Assembly (NCBI RefSeq): GCF_000297435.1
Contig: NZ_CAIP01000073.1
Span: 1-44,228, forward strand
Source: Microcystis sp. T1-4
GTDB lineage: Bacteria > Cyanobacteriota > Cyanobacteriia > Cyanobacteriales > Microcystaceae
DNA length: 44,228 nucleotides
Direction of reading: 5' to 3'
In this document: positions 8,594 to 17,130 of the stretch, in pieces
How the letters are laid out: each line of letters starts with the position of its first letter
Position numbering within the stretch: position 1 is the first letter of the stretch
Notes under the pieces: model-generated
What the model saw: only the letters and a program-made list of their open reading frames with translations
Told to the model about the DNA's origin: nothing
The model's database searches: none
Position numbers and translations under genes: made by a program

Positions 8594-10562
8594 TAGTCTT
8601 CCTTTTTCTACTTTAGTCGAACTACTCCGTTATCGGGCTTCTCAACAGCCTAATAAAATCGCTTATACTTATCTCCCTGATAACCATCAAGCCCCTCATA
8701 CACTTACTTATGAGCAATTGGATCAAGAAAGTCGAGCGATCGCTTCTAAGTTACAAATGTGGCAAGCAACAGGCGAAAGGGCTTTATTAATCTATCCTCC
8801 CGGTTTAGATTTTCTTTCTGCTTTTTGGGGGTGTTTATATGCAGGCGTTATTGCCATCCCAGCCCCTCCACCTGATCCCCTTCGGCTAAAACGAACCCTA
8901 CCTCGACTCAAAGCAATTATTCAAGATTCTCAAGCGACTATAATCTTAACAACCAGTCATATTTACTCTCATTTAAAGTCACAACTGACTGAGTTATCAG
9001 AGTTACAATGGTTAACCAGTGATCAAATTGCTAAAGCTAAGTCAAATGATTGGCAAATGACTTCTTTCAAAGGAGATGATCTAGCTTATTTACAATACAC
9101 TTCTGGTTCAACTGCTACGCCCAAGGGAGTCATGATTAGTCATCAAAATGTTCTCCATCACTCTCAATATATTCAACAAGCATGGGGATATACTTCAGAA
9201 AGTATTGCTGTGACTTGGATGCCTTATTTTCATGATTACGGATTAATTGATGGTTTAATTCAACCCCTTTACACAGGAGTCCCTTGTTATATTCTGTCTC
9301 CTCTAGGCTTTATCAAACGTCCTTTAAGATGGTTAGAAACTATTTCTCGTTACAAAGCAACCCACACCCAAGGTCCCAATTTTGCTTATGAATATTGTCT
9401 TCATAATATTACAGAAGAAAAAAAACACAACTTGGATTTAAGTTTTCTAAAAACAGCTAGTAATGGTGCAGAATCTATTCGACCCGAAACGGTGGAGAAA
9501 TTTATTAAAACTTTTGAATCTTGTGGATTTCGATCTGAGGCTTTTTATCCTGCTTATGGATTAGCAGAAGCAACTCTTTTAGTCACCACTAAACCCCATG
9601 ATACACAACCCCGAATTAAGGAAATTATTGACTCAGAAGATCCGACGAAAAAAAACCGTAGAATAGTGAGTTGTGGCCTGCCCGTTGGTGAGATGAATGT
9701 GATTATTGTTAATCCAGATACCTTGTCGCTCTGTTCTGCTTCAGAGATGGGAGAGATTTGGATTAATGATCCAAGTGTAGCCCAAGGTTACTGGCAAAAT
9801 TTAGAAGCAACAGGAATGACTTTTAAAGCCTATCTTAAAGAGACTGAACAAGGTCCTTTTTTACGCACAGGAGACTTAGGATTTATCGAAAAGGGCGAAC
9901 TTTTTGTGACTGGTCGTTTAAAAGATTTAATTATTATTGGTGGTGTGAATCATTATCCGCAAGACATCGAATGGACAGTAGAAAAAAGCCATTCAGCCAT
10001 TCGTTTAAACAACTGTGCTGCGTTTTCCATTGATGAGAATGGATTAGAAAAAGTAGTAATTCTAGCAGAAGTAGAACGCCGGACTTCGGATTTTCCCACA
10101 GTAGTGGAGGCGATTCGTCAAGCTGTCGATGACCATCATGAGCTAGAAGTGGCTGCGATTTCTCTTCTCAAACGAGGATCGATTCTCAAAACATCAAGTG
10201 GTAAAATACAGCGTCAGGGCTGCCGTCAAGCTTTTTTGGGAAAATCTCTTGATAGTGTTTTTGAATGGAACAAAAATCAAGAAATTCAAGCTTTAAACCA
10301 GCGTTTTGCTTCGGTTTCTGCAACAGAAATAAAAGCTTGGTTAATAGCCTATCTGTCCAAAGAGTTAGAAATTAATCCGCAAGAGATTCACCAAAAAATT
10401 TCTTTTATTGATTCGGGTCTTAGTTCTTCCGAAATTTTGTTCTTGTCTGCTGATTTAGAAACTTGGTTGGGTTATCCAGTTTCCCCCACAGTCATTTTTG
10501 ATTGTGAGACGATTGAAGGTCTTAGTATTTATTTGAGTCGTTATCAAACTGTTCCTAGTTAG
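8586..10562 (+). CDS. Second FAAL-ACP didomain protein (TamA-like layout)
   Basis: This 658-residue protein should activate a second acid and load it on its own carrier. The FAAL domain has YTSGSTATPKG, WMPYFHDYGL, THTQGPNFAYEYC and the C-terminal KTSSGKIQRQ. The ACP at about 575-650 has FIDSGLSSSE, where Ser614 aligns with the phosphopantetheine serine. The protein is clearly a paralog of the FAAL in the first PKS: both start with a LVxLLxYRAxQQPNxIAY pattern. The two-domain layout equals TamA of tambjamine biosynthesis, which supplies the fatty chain that becomes the amine. The start overlaps the previous stop by 8 bases and has AAGGAG at 8570-8575, so the two genes are translationally coupled. 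The acyl substrate is unknown. Confidence 0.92.
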   Translation: MSSSLPFSTLVELLRYRASQQPNKIAYTYLPDNHQAPHTLTYEQLDQESRAIASKLQMWQATGERALLIYPPGLDFLSAFWGCLYAGVIAIPAPPPDPLRLKRTLPRLKAIIQDSQATIILTTSHIYSHLKSQLTELSELQWLTSDQIAKAKSNDWQMTSFKGDDLAYLQYTSGSTATPKGVMISHQNVLHHSQYIQQAWGYTSESIAVTWMPYFHDYGLIDGLIQPLYTGVPCYILSPLGFIKRPLRWLETISRYKATHTQGPNFAYEYCLHNITEEKKHNLDLSFLKTASNGAESIRPETVEKFIKTFESCGFRSEAFYPAYGLAEATLLVTTKPHDTQPRIKEIIDSEDPTKKNRRIVSCGLPVGEMNVIIVNPDTLSLCSASEMGEIWINDPSVAQGYWQNLEATGMTFKAYLKETEQGPFLRTGDLGFIEKGELFVTGRLKDLIIIGGVNHYPQDIEWTVEKSHSAIRLNNCAAFSIDENGLEKVVILAEVERRTSDFPTVVEAIRQAVDDHHELEVAAISLLKRGSILKTSSGKIQRQGCRQAFLGKSLDSVFEWNKNQEIQALNQRFASVSATEIKAWLIAYLSKELEINPQEIHQKISFIDSGLSSSEILFLSADLETWLGYPVSPTVIFDCETIEGLSIYLSRYQTVPS

Positions 10563-10632
10563 CCCTTTATCTCTATCTTGTCGAAATTGTTGAACTTAAC
10601 TGTATTTATCCTGTCTATTTAGGAGTTTTCCC

Positions 10633-11679
10633 ATGAAATTAGAATCAGTAAAAGTGGTACTTCCCTCACGCAAAGTTAGTAATGAGGACATTATTGAATT
10701 AATTGGCAAACATAGTATAGCTACTTTTGAAGGTAATCTTGATAAAACTCTAGATAATATTTTGTTTTATCTAAAATATTCGGGTTCTCAAAATCGTAAT
10801 TGGTTAGGTGATGGTGAAACACCAATTGGATTACTGACTCAAGCAGTTAATCAAGCATTAGCGGAAGCTAATTGTGATAACTCAGACATTGACTTGTTAA
10901 TTTACACTGGAATTGATCGAGGCTTTATTGAACCGGGGGGGTCTTATATGGTTGCCCATTCATTAGGAATGAAAGAAGTTCATTGCTTTGATATTCTAGA
11001 TGCTTGTATGAGTTGGACTCGTGCTATCTACATTATTTATACTTTACTACAAACTGGGGCTTATAAACGGGCATTAGTCGTTAATTCAGAATTTAACTTA
11101 CGAGATGATGGCTATGTTTATCCAAAGGTTTTTAGCTTAACAAATGAGGAGCAAATTAACTGGTCTTTTCCAGGTTATACTTTGGGGGAAGCAGCGACGG
11201 CTACGGTTATTTCTTATGATCCCAATAATCCTTGGGAATTTAATTTTCGTTCCCGTACCGATTTAGCTGATTTGTGTACTGTTCCTTTAGAGAGTTACCA
11301 GAAATATTATTCTTCTAATTCGCCCAAAGTTGGTCTAGATGGATTCAATCGTTTCACGTCTTTTGGCAATGATTTGCATCTTAATGCATCACAAGAATTA
11401 AAAGTTGTTTTAGAACAACTCAAAACCCCTCTAGATGAAGTTAAGATTGTTTTTCCTCATGCTTCCTCTAAAAAAGCTTGGGATGATGTGGCTGAAATTT
11501 GTGGCGTTAAACATTTAATGTGGCACATCTATCCAACTTGTGGCAATTTAGTTTCTGCTTCAGTTCCAGGGGGAATGGCTACCGCTATTCAGCAAGGCAA
11601 AGTTCAACGAGGTGATCGCATTGTTGGTTGGGTAGGAAGTGCCGGAATGTCGTTTTGTTCTTATTCATTTATTTACTAA
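10633..11679 (+). CDS. KAS III-like acyltransferase/condensing enzyme
   Basis: This 348-residue thiolase-fold enzyme belongs to the KAS III (FabH-like) group. The triad is visible: Cys125 in ILDACMSW, His276 in FPHASS and Asn305 in CGNLVSAS. The length fits the family. The sequence is unlike housekeeping FabH in detail (for example TGIDRGFIEPGGSY), so a pathway-specific role is likely: C-C condensation like RedP, or transfer of an acyl group to O or N like CerJ-type enzymes. Its place directly after the FAAL-ACP gene suggests it takes the acyl group from that carrier. A TAGGAG ribosome-binding site precedes the ATG. Confidence 0.88.
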   Translation: MKLESVKVVLPSRKVSNEDIIELIGKHSIATFEGNLDKTLDNILFYLKYSGSQNRNWLGDGETPIGLLTQAVNQALAEANCDNSDIDLLIYTGIDRGFIEPGGSYMVAHSLGMKEVHCFDILDACMSWTRAIYIIYTLLQTGAYKRALVVNSEFNLRDDGYVYPKVFSLTNEEQINWSFPGYTLGEAATATVISYDPNNPWEFNFRSRTDLADLCTVPLESYQKYYSSNSPKVGLDGFNRFTSFGNDLHLNASQELKVVLEQLKTPLDEVKIVFPHASSKKAWDDVAEICGVKHLMWHIYPTCGNLVSASVPGGMATAIQQGKVQRGDRIVGWVGSAGMSFCSYSFIY

Positions 11680-11754
11680 TTATTCTGAATGAATAACGTT
11701 AAATTTTTGTTCTCACTGTCAAATTAATGTCATTTCTAACAGGAGTTATTTCTG

Positions 11755-12789
11755 ATGAATTTTCTCGATATCCAAGAATTAATCATTGCAGGTTGGAAAA
11801 CACAAACTCTTTTCTCAGCTTTAGAGTTAGGAATTTTTGAACAATTATCTCAACAGGCAAAAACGATCGAACAACTGGCTCAAGACTGTCATTTTTCTCC
11901 CGTGAGTGGCAAAAAACTTCTCACGGCTTGTGTGGCTTTAGGACTTCTCACTAAGACTAATGATACTTATCAAAATGCTTCCGTAACCCAAGAATTATTA
12001 GTCTCAGGAAATCCTATTTATCTAGGGGATGTTGCTTTTCATATTCGAGATATTCTTCCTCTGTGGAATAAACTAACGGATGCTGTCAAGGAAAATAGTA
12101 ACCGTTGGCAACAAGTGACAGGCTCTGAAGCGGGACATTTTTCGAGTTTGTATCAAGATCCTAATCAGTTGGCTCATTTCCTAAAAACCATGAATTTATA
12201 CAATCAAGAAACCGCCGCCTCTGTCGCTCTCAATTTTGATTTTTCTCCCTATCATCATTTATTAGATATTGGAGGTTCTACTGGGGTTTTTGGTCAAATG
12301 ATTATTTCTTATTTTCCTCATTTAAAAGTTACGGTTTTTGACTTACCCGAAGTCTGTAAAATAACAGAGCAATACATTAAAGAACAGTATCATCTAGAGG
12401 GGCAAATGGCAACTCATGAAGGAAATTTCTTAAGCAGTCATTCTTTGCCAAAAGGATTTGATATTATTTATCTAGGTTGGGTTCTTCATGATTGGCCTCA
12501 TCACATTCAATTAGAAATTCTGGAAAAATGTTATCAAGCTTTGCCACCTAATGGAATTCTTTTAGCAACAGAGTCCTTAATTAATCAAGAAGAAACTGGC
12601 CCATTATTAACGGCTTTACTTTCATTGGATATGTTAGTTTCAACGGATGGAGGCGGTGAAAGTACAGGTGAAGAATATAAAGAACGTTTTAGCAAGGCCG
12701 GTTTTGAGTCAGTAGAGATTATTTCTTTGCCCATCATGCGAGACCTAATTGTTGGGGTCAAAAAAGTAAGAGCAATAGACCCTACCTGA
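11755..12789 (+). CDS. SAM-dependent O-methyltransferase (PigF/RedI/TamP-like role)
   Basis: This 344-residue protein has the plant-COMT/Methyltransf_2 build: an N-terminal winged-helix dimerisation region (GIFEQLSQQAKTIEQLA), then a Rossmann domain with the SAM motif LLDIGGSTGVFGQ. The likely catalytic base is the His of GWVLHDWP, a conserved position in this family. In prodiginine and tambjamine pathways members of this family methylate the hydroxyl of the 4-hydroxy-pyrrole unit, and the pyrrolinone expected from the AOS step carries an equivalent oxygen. An AGGAG lies before the ATG at 11755. Other O-acceptors are possible. Confidence 0.9.
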   Translation: MNFLDIQELIIAGWKTQTLFSALELGIFEQLSQQAKTIEQLAQDCHFSPVSGKKLLTACVALGLLTKTNDTYQNASVTQELLVSGNPIYLGDVAFHIRDILPLWNKLTDAVKENSNRWQQVTGSEAGHFSSLYQDPNQLAHFLKTMNLYNQETAASVALNFDFSPYHHLLDIGGSTGVFGQMIISYFPHLKVTVFDLPEVCKITEQYIKEQYHLEGQMATHEGNFLSSHSLPKGFDIIYLGWVLHDWPHHIQLEILEKCYQALPPNGILLATESLINQEETGPLLTALLSLDMLVSTDGGGESTGEEYKERFSKAGFESVEIISLPIMRDLIVGVKKVRAIDPT

Positions 12790-12890
12790 GTTAACCCAAT
12801 TTCCGACTGGGATCACTCCTCAATTATCAAGAATTTGGTAGACCTTGCCTACCTCCATCCTGAACAATTCACACATCAAAACATTGAGCA

Positions 12891-14075
12891 ATGAAAGTAC
12901 CTTCCTCGTTACCTATCAAGTTTCAATCAGAAATAAATCAAGCCCTGTGTTTAGCCAGTTTATCTCCTTCTTCTCATAACAGTCAACCGTGGGAAATTAT
13001 TCAGGTGATTCAAAAAGATTCACGATTGATTTTAGAGGGTTTTCTTCAAGAACATACGGCAGCAGTTCTTCCAAATAGTAATGATAATACCTATCTAATT
13101 TTAGCCTTAAATCAAGAAAAATGTCTCCGTAGTTTAGAAAATCACAATCTAGAAATGTTACTCAGTTGTGGTGCATTTTTAGAAAGTTTAGTGATCGCTT
13201 TAGCCTCACAATCTCTTTCAGGAGAACTCATTTGGCATAATTCTGATATAGGTCAAAATTCTTTACCAGAATCTCTCAAAATTACTAATTCTTGGATTCC
13301 ATTAGCTGTGCTGAATATTCAATTTGCCCCCAGTATTTTTAACATAGAAATCCAAGAATTAATTCAACAATTTAGCAAGAGAATAACTCATCGTAGTCCT
13401 TATGACATAAACTCACCTATGATTGCGCCTGATCACCCCCTTTTTTTTCTCAAAAGTCTAGCTTATCCCGATGCTTTTTCTGAGATTGAAATAACGATTA
13501 TTAAAGAAAGAGAAGTAATAGAATCGATGGCTAAATTTGTCAGTCATTATGGAGAGATTGAGTTTACAAAAGCAGAGGTTTGGAGAGAAACCTATCAATT
13601 TATACACTTTAGTAAACAAGAAAAACATGAATATGGATTTCCGATTGAGCAACTATTAGAAAAAGGCTCTCAAAGTTTTAGTTTTTTGTTAAAAATTTTA
13701 CTGAGCCCTTACTGTATGAATTGGCTAAAGTATTTAAGATTACCTCATCTTTTAGCTTCTGAAATGGGAAAACTTGTCAAAGCATCTCCTCTCTTGATTT
13801 ATCTTAATTTTAAAACCGATTATCCTTCTTTAAAAATGCAGTTAGAAGGGGGCGCACTTTGGTTGAACTTTTGTTTAAATGCAACTAAAATGGGACTAGC
13901 TGTTCATCCCGTTAGCGTTGTTTTACAACATCAACATCTACGTCATAACTTCCAAAAAAGCTATCATTTACCAAAAGGACGCGGCTTTTTCTTCTGCCGT
14001 TTAGGACAACCGATACGGACTTTTTCTTCTGTTTCAAAACGGAAGAACTTGAGTCAAGAAATGTTAACCATTTAG
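12891..14075 (+). CDS. Nitroreductase-fold protein (PigM/RedV-like candidate)
   Basis: This 394-residue protein has the FMN-fold start ASLSPSSHNSQPWEI and a C-terminal block GGALWLNFCLNATKMGLAVHP, both typical of large nitroreductase-like proteins of the Acg type. That usually means FMN-dependent redox chemistry on a small molecule. From memory, PigM/RedV-type proteins of prodiginine clusters belong to this broad fold and oxidise a hydroxymethyl-pyrrole to the aldehyde; the same role here is inference and would require the AOS to use serine. The middle part (about 150-300) is poorly conserved to my eye. The ribosome-binding site is weak (TTGAGCA before ATG). It is co-directional with its neighbours and likely in the same transcript. 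Confidence 0.75.
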   Translation: MKVPSSLPIKFQSEINQALCLASLSPSSHNSQPWEIIQVIQKDSRLILEGFLQEHTAAVLPNSNDNTYLILALNQEKCLRSLENHNLEMLLSCGAFLESLVIALASQSLSGELIWHNSDIGQNSLPESLKITNSWIPLAVLNIQFAPSIFNIEIQELIQQFSKRITHRSPYDINSPMIAPDHPLFFLKSLAYPDAFSEIEITIIKEREVIESMAKFVSHYGEIEFTKAEVWRETYQFIHFSKQEKHEYGFPIEQLLEKGSQSFSFLLKILLSPYCMNWLKYLRLPHLLASEMGKLVKASPLLIYLNFKTDYPSLKMQLEGGALWLNFCLNATKMGLAVHPVSVVLQHQHLRHNFQKSYHLPKGRGFFFCRLGQPIRTFSSVSKRKNLSQEMLTI

Positions 14076-14125
14076 CTAGTTAGTAATCTTGTCATCTTTT
14101 TTTGAATTCTTTTAGGAGATCATCC

Positions 14126-16807
14126 ATGATAACCCACATCTTAGAATTAGGTACAATTTCCAAAGAACAAAATTCCTTAATTGGGGGAAAAGCCAAGAAT
14201 CTTAATCAGATGATTAAAGCAGGATTTCCGATTCCAAAAGGATTTGTTATTACCTGTGACAGTTATCATCACTTTTTGGAAAGTTGTCAACTTGTAGGAT
14301 TAATTCAAGAAACCATTAATCAGACCGATCAAAATACTTTGCAATCTCAATTTAAAACGATTGAAGATGCCATTCATAATTCAGCTATTCCTCTAGACTT
14401 ACTCACAGAAATTAATCAAGAATATCGAAAATTAAATAGTGAATCAGTTGCGGTTCGATCTTCTGCCATTAGTGAGGATTCTAATCAATATTCTTTTGCA
14501 GGACAATTTGAGACCTATCTTAATATTACTAACGAAGAAGAATTACATGAAGCAATTATTAAATGTTGGGGGTCATTGTGGTCAAATCGAGCTTTAGTCT
14601 ATCGAAGTTTAAATCAAAAAATAAGTGAATCAGAACCCCTTGCTGTGGTGGTTCAGCAAATGATTAACTCTCATATTTCTGGTGTTATTTTTACCCAAAA
14701 TCCAGTCAGTAATCAACCTAACCAATTTCTAATTGAAGCGAGTTGGGGCTTAGGTGAGGCAATTGTCTCTGGGAAAACCATGACAGACTCTTTTATCTTT
14801 GATGTAGCGTCTCAATCAATTATTGATCAGACAATTAACTATAAACTAAATATGTGTGTTTTTGATGCAGATCAAGGAGTTGCCACTATTAAAGTTCCAG
14901 AAGAAAAACGTAGTTTAAGAACACTGTCGGAAGAGCAAATCGTTGAATTAGCCCAATTAGCCCAACAAATTCGTGATTTATATCAAGCTGAACAAGATAT
15001 TGAATGGGCTTTTGATGGAGAAAAATTTTATATCTTGCAAAGTCGTCCCATTACTACTTTAGAATCCAGTCAAGCTGTCAAGGAAGAACAGCAATATCTC
15101 AATTCTCAAGCCTTATATACTTGTTTAGATATAGGTGAATCTTTTACTGGTACTTTTACTCCTTTAGGAGAATCTTTTGCGAGATATTATGTTCACAATA
15201 CTCATCAAGGAATTTTAAAAGCTTTAGGGCTACGGGATATTGGCAATCCTAAAAAATATGGTTTTTTTCTGTTTGGTCGAGCCTATTTAGATGTTTCTTA
15301 CTTTGCTTATTTATATGCTCAATGTTTTCTATTTAGAAATCAAAGTAAATTTTTGGAGCGGTTTGCTAGTGAAGAAGTCAACGTTGAAACTTATAAAAAT
15401 CCTCATGGATTAGGTTCACAAGGATGGGCTTATTTTCGCTCAAATTGCTTTTATGTTAAGACCTTAATTAGTGATTTATTGACCTATCGCAAAAAATCCC
15501 GAAACTGGTTAAAAAACCGTCCTGTTGTCAGTGAAAATTTTCAGAATTTAGATTTAGTCAATTTATCCCTTTATGAATTAGGAGACAAGCTAAAAGAAGC
15601 TTATCAATATTATCACAATAGTTGTGTGCTATATGGTACTCCTTACATCGGCGCATTTGCTTTTTATGATGTATTAAAAGACATTTCTAAACAATGGTTT
15701 TCAAAAGAAGATGAATCGATTCCTGAGTTAATTAAAGCAGGAGCTTCTGAATTACGAACCACAGATATGATTGAAGCTATTGAAGATTTGGCCTTAGAAG
15801 CTCGAAAATCTTCTGCTTTAAAACAATTAATTCTCAAAGATTCTTCTCCTAATATTGTTAAAATAATCGAACAAAACCCTGAAGCGGAAACTTTCTACAG
15901 AAAATACCAGCTTTTACTGCGAGAACATGGAGTGAGAGCACATCAAGAAATGGAATTGATACATCCTCGATGGTTGGATGATCCTACCTATATTTTTACG
16001 ACCCTAAAAACCTATTTACAACGAGATGATTATGAAATTCTCACCACAAGAGCTAACCGTAATCATCAACGGATTGTATTAGCCAAGCAAACATTAAAAA
16101 AATTGCCTTTATGGAAACGTAAAATCTATGAATTTCTCATGAATTCTTACCTTAAATTAAGTCAGGTACGAGAAGAAATGAGAATGTGTTTTATTCAAGG
16201 AATTTGGATGAATCGAGTGATTGTCATGGAAGTCGCCCGTCGTTTAGTAGCTGATCATATTCTTCAAAATTTAGATGAAGTTGCTTTTATTACTTATGAT
16301 GATATCCTGCTCTATCTTTCTGGCAAAGAATCCGCTAAAAATTTATTCTCACGCCCAAAAATTGCCGAAAATCGTCGTCGTCACCTAATTAATCAGCAAA
16401 TTCCTACTCCACCCCTAACTTTTATTGGTTATTGGGATCCAGCGACTCACCTCAGTCAAAAACTTGATGATAATTGTCTTGTTGGTGTTGCTAGTAGTCC
16501 AGGACGAGTAGTTGGGAAGGCTCGTATTATTCTCAATTTAGAAGAACAAATGGATGAATTTGAGCCTGGAGAAATTCTAATTACCTGTTTTACGGATACA
16601 GCTTGGACTCCTCTTTTTAACCTAGCCACCGCCGTCGTCGTAGATATTGGTTCACTCCTTTCTCATAGTTCTATTGTCGCCAGGGAATTAGGAATTCCAG
16701 CCGTTGTAAACACCAAAGTTGCTACGCAAGTAATTCGGACAGGAGATACATTAGTGGTTGATGGAAATGAAGGAAAAGTTTATCTTCAATCTCAATCTAA
16801 TCCGTAA
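14126..16807 (+). CDS. PEP-synthase-like condensing enzyme (PigC/RedH/TamQ type)
   Basis: This 893-residue protein has an N-terminal PEP-synthase-type ATP-grasp domain (IGGKAKNLNQM, VAVRSSAISEDSNQYSFAGQ, EASWGLGEAIVSGK, DIEWAFDGEKFYILQSRP) and a C-terminal swivelling phosphohistidine domain (GVASSPGRVVGKA, SLLSHSSIVARELGIPA with His847). The PEP/pyruvate-binding C-terminal barrel of true PEP synthase is absent. This layout is shared by rifampicin phosphotransferase and by PigC/RedH/TamQ, which use ATP to condense a methoxybipyrrole aldehyde with a pyrrole or amine. PigC is also close to 890 residues. Given the neighbours, the condensing role is the better guess, but a phosphotransferase cannot be excluded. 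The ATG at 14126 was chosen because TAGGAG lies about 8 bases before it; an in-frame TTG at 14102 reads through that site. Confidence 0.85.
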   Translation: MITHILELGTISKEQNSLIGGKAKNLNQMIKAGFPIPKGFVITCDSYHHFLESCQLVGLIQETINQTDQNTLQSQFKTIEDAIHNSAIPLDLLTEINQEYRKLNSESVAVRSSAISEDSNQYSFAGQFETYLNITNEEELHEAIIKCWGSLWSNRALVYRSLNQKISESEPLAVVVQQMINSHISGVIFTQNPVSNQPNQFLIEASWGLGEAIVSGKTMTDSFIFDVASQSIIDQTINYKLNMCVFDADQGVATIKVPEEKRSLRTLSEEQIVELAQLAQQIRDLYQAEQDIEWAFDGEKFYILQSRPITTLESSQAVKEEQQYLNSQALYTCLDIGESFTGTFTPLGESFARYYVHNTHQGILKALGLRDIGNPKKYGFFLFGRAYLDVSYFAYLYAQCFLFRNQSKFLERFASEEVNVETYKNPHGLGSQGWAYFRSNCFYVKTLISDLLTYRKKSRNWLKNRPVVSENFQNLDLVNLSLYELGDKLKEAYQYYHNSCVLYGTPYIGAFAFYDVLKDISKQWFSKEDESIPELIKAGASELRTTDMIEAIEDLALEARKSSALKQLILKDSSPNIVKIIEQNPEAETFYRKYQLLLREHGVRAHQEMELIHPRWLDDPTYIFTTLKTYLQRDDYEILTTRANRNHQRIVLAKQTLKKLPLWKRKIYEFLMNSYLKLSQVREEMRMCFIQGIWMNRVIVMEVARRLVADHILQNLDEVAFITYDDILLYLSGKESAKNLFSRPKIAENRRRHLINQQIPTPPLTFIGYWDPATHLSQKLDDNCLVGVASSPGRVVGKARIILNLEEQMDEFEPGEILITCFTDTAWTPLFNLATAVVVDIGSLLSHSSIVARELGIPAVVNTKVATQVIRTGDTLVVDGNEGKVYLQSQSNP

Positions 16808-17130
16808 TCAGAGTTTTGTCTGATGTAGATATTATGATACTATAGGGGATGTGATGTCATTAATTAGGGTTGACTGAGTGTCAGTGAAAGCTTTGCTAGA
16901 AAAGGGTTTTGAGACTTTTTGGGGAAAAAAGTCCAAGAAACAAACATTGAGAAATCGAAATAGGAACTCAAAATCCTTGCACTTTCGTCAGCGATTGCGA
17001 AGGGTTCCGCTTCCAGCCGCACAAAGTCATTCTATTATTCTAACTTCCCCCACCAACGACCGACTCCTAACCCCACCAACAGACTTTTTCAGTAAACCCT
17101 AAGTACTCGATTCTATTAGGACTTAAAGTT
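16808..17130. other. Spacer with a dispersed repeat; possible start of a second transcript
   Basis: I see no convincing gene here. A 74-codon frame is rich in Arg/Lys/Pro and ends inside repeat sequence. The motif CTTTTTCAGTAAACCCTA at 17084-17101 matches one at 936-953. A weak promoter-like pair, TTGTCT (16816-16821) and TACTAT (16838-16843), is spaced by 16 bases. If real, it would let the two following genes be expressed apart from the first eight. Confidence 0.45.

Noticed and set aside
14126..16807. Housekeeping PEP synthase
   Set aside because: The C-terminal PEP/pyruvate barrel is missing and the swivelling His domain is at the very end, as in PigC or rifampicin phosphotransferase.
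16878..17102. 74-codon frame in the spacer
   Set aside because: It has no ribosome-binding site, low-complexity Arg/Lys/Pro content and ends in a dispersed repeat.
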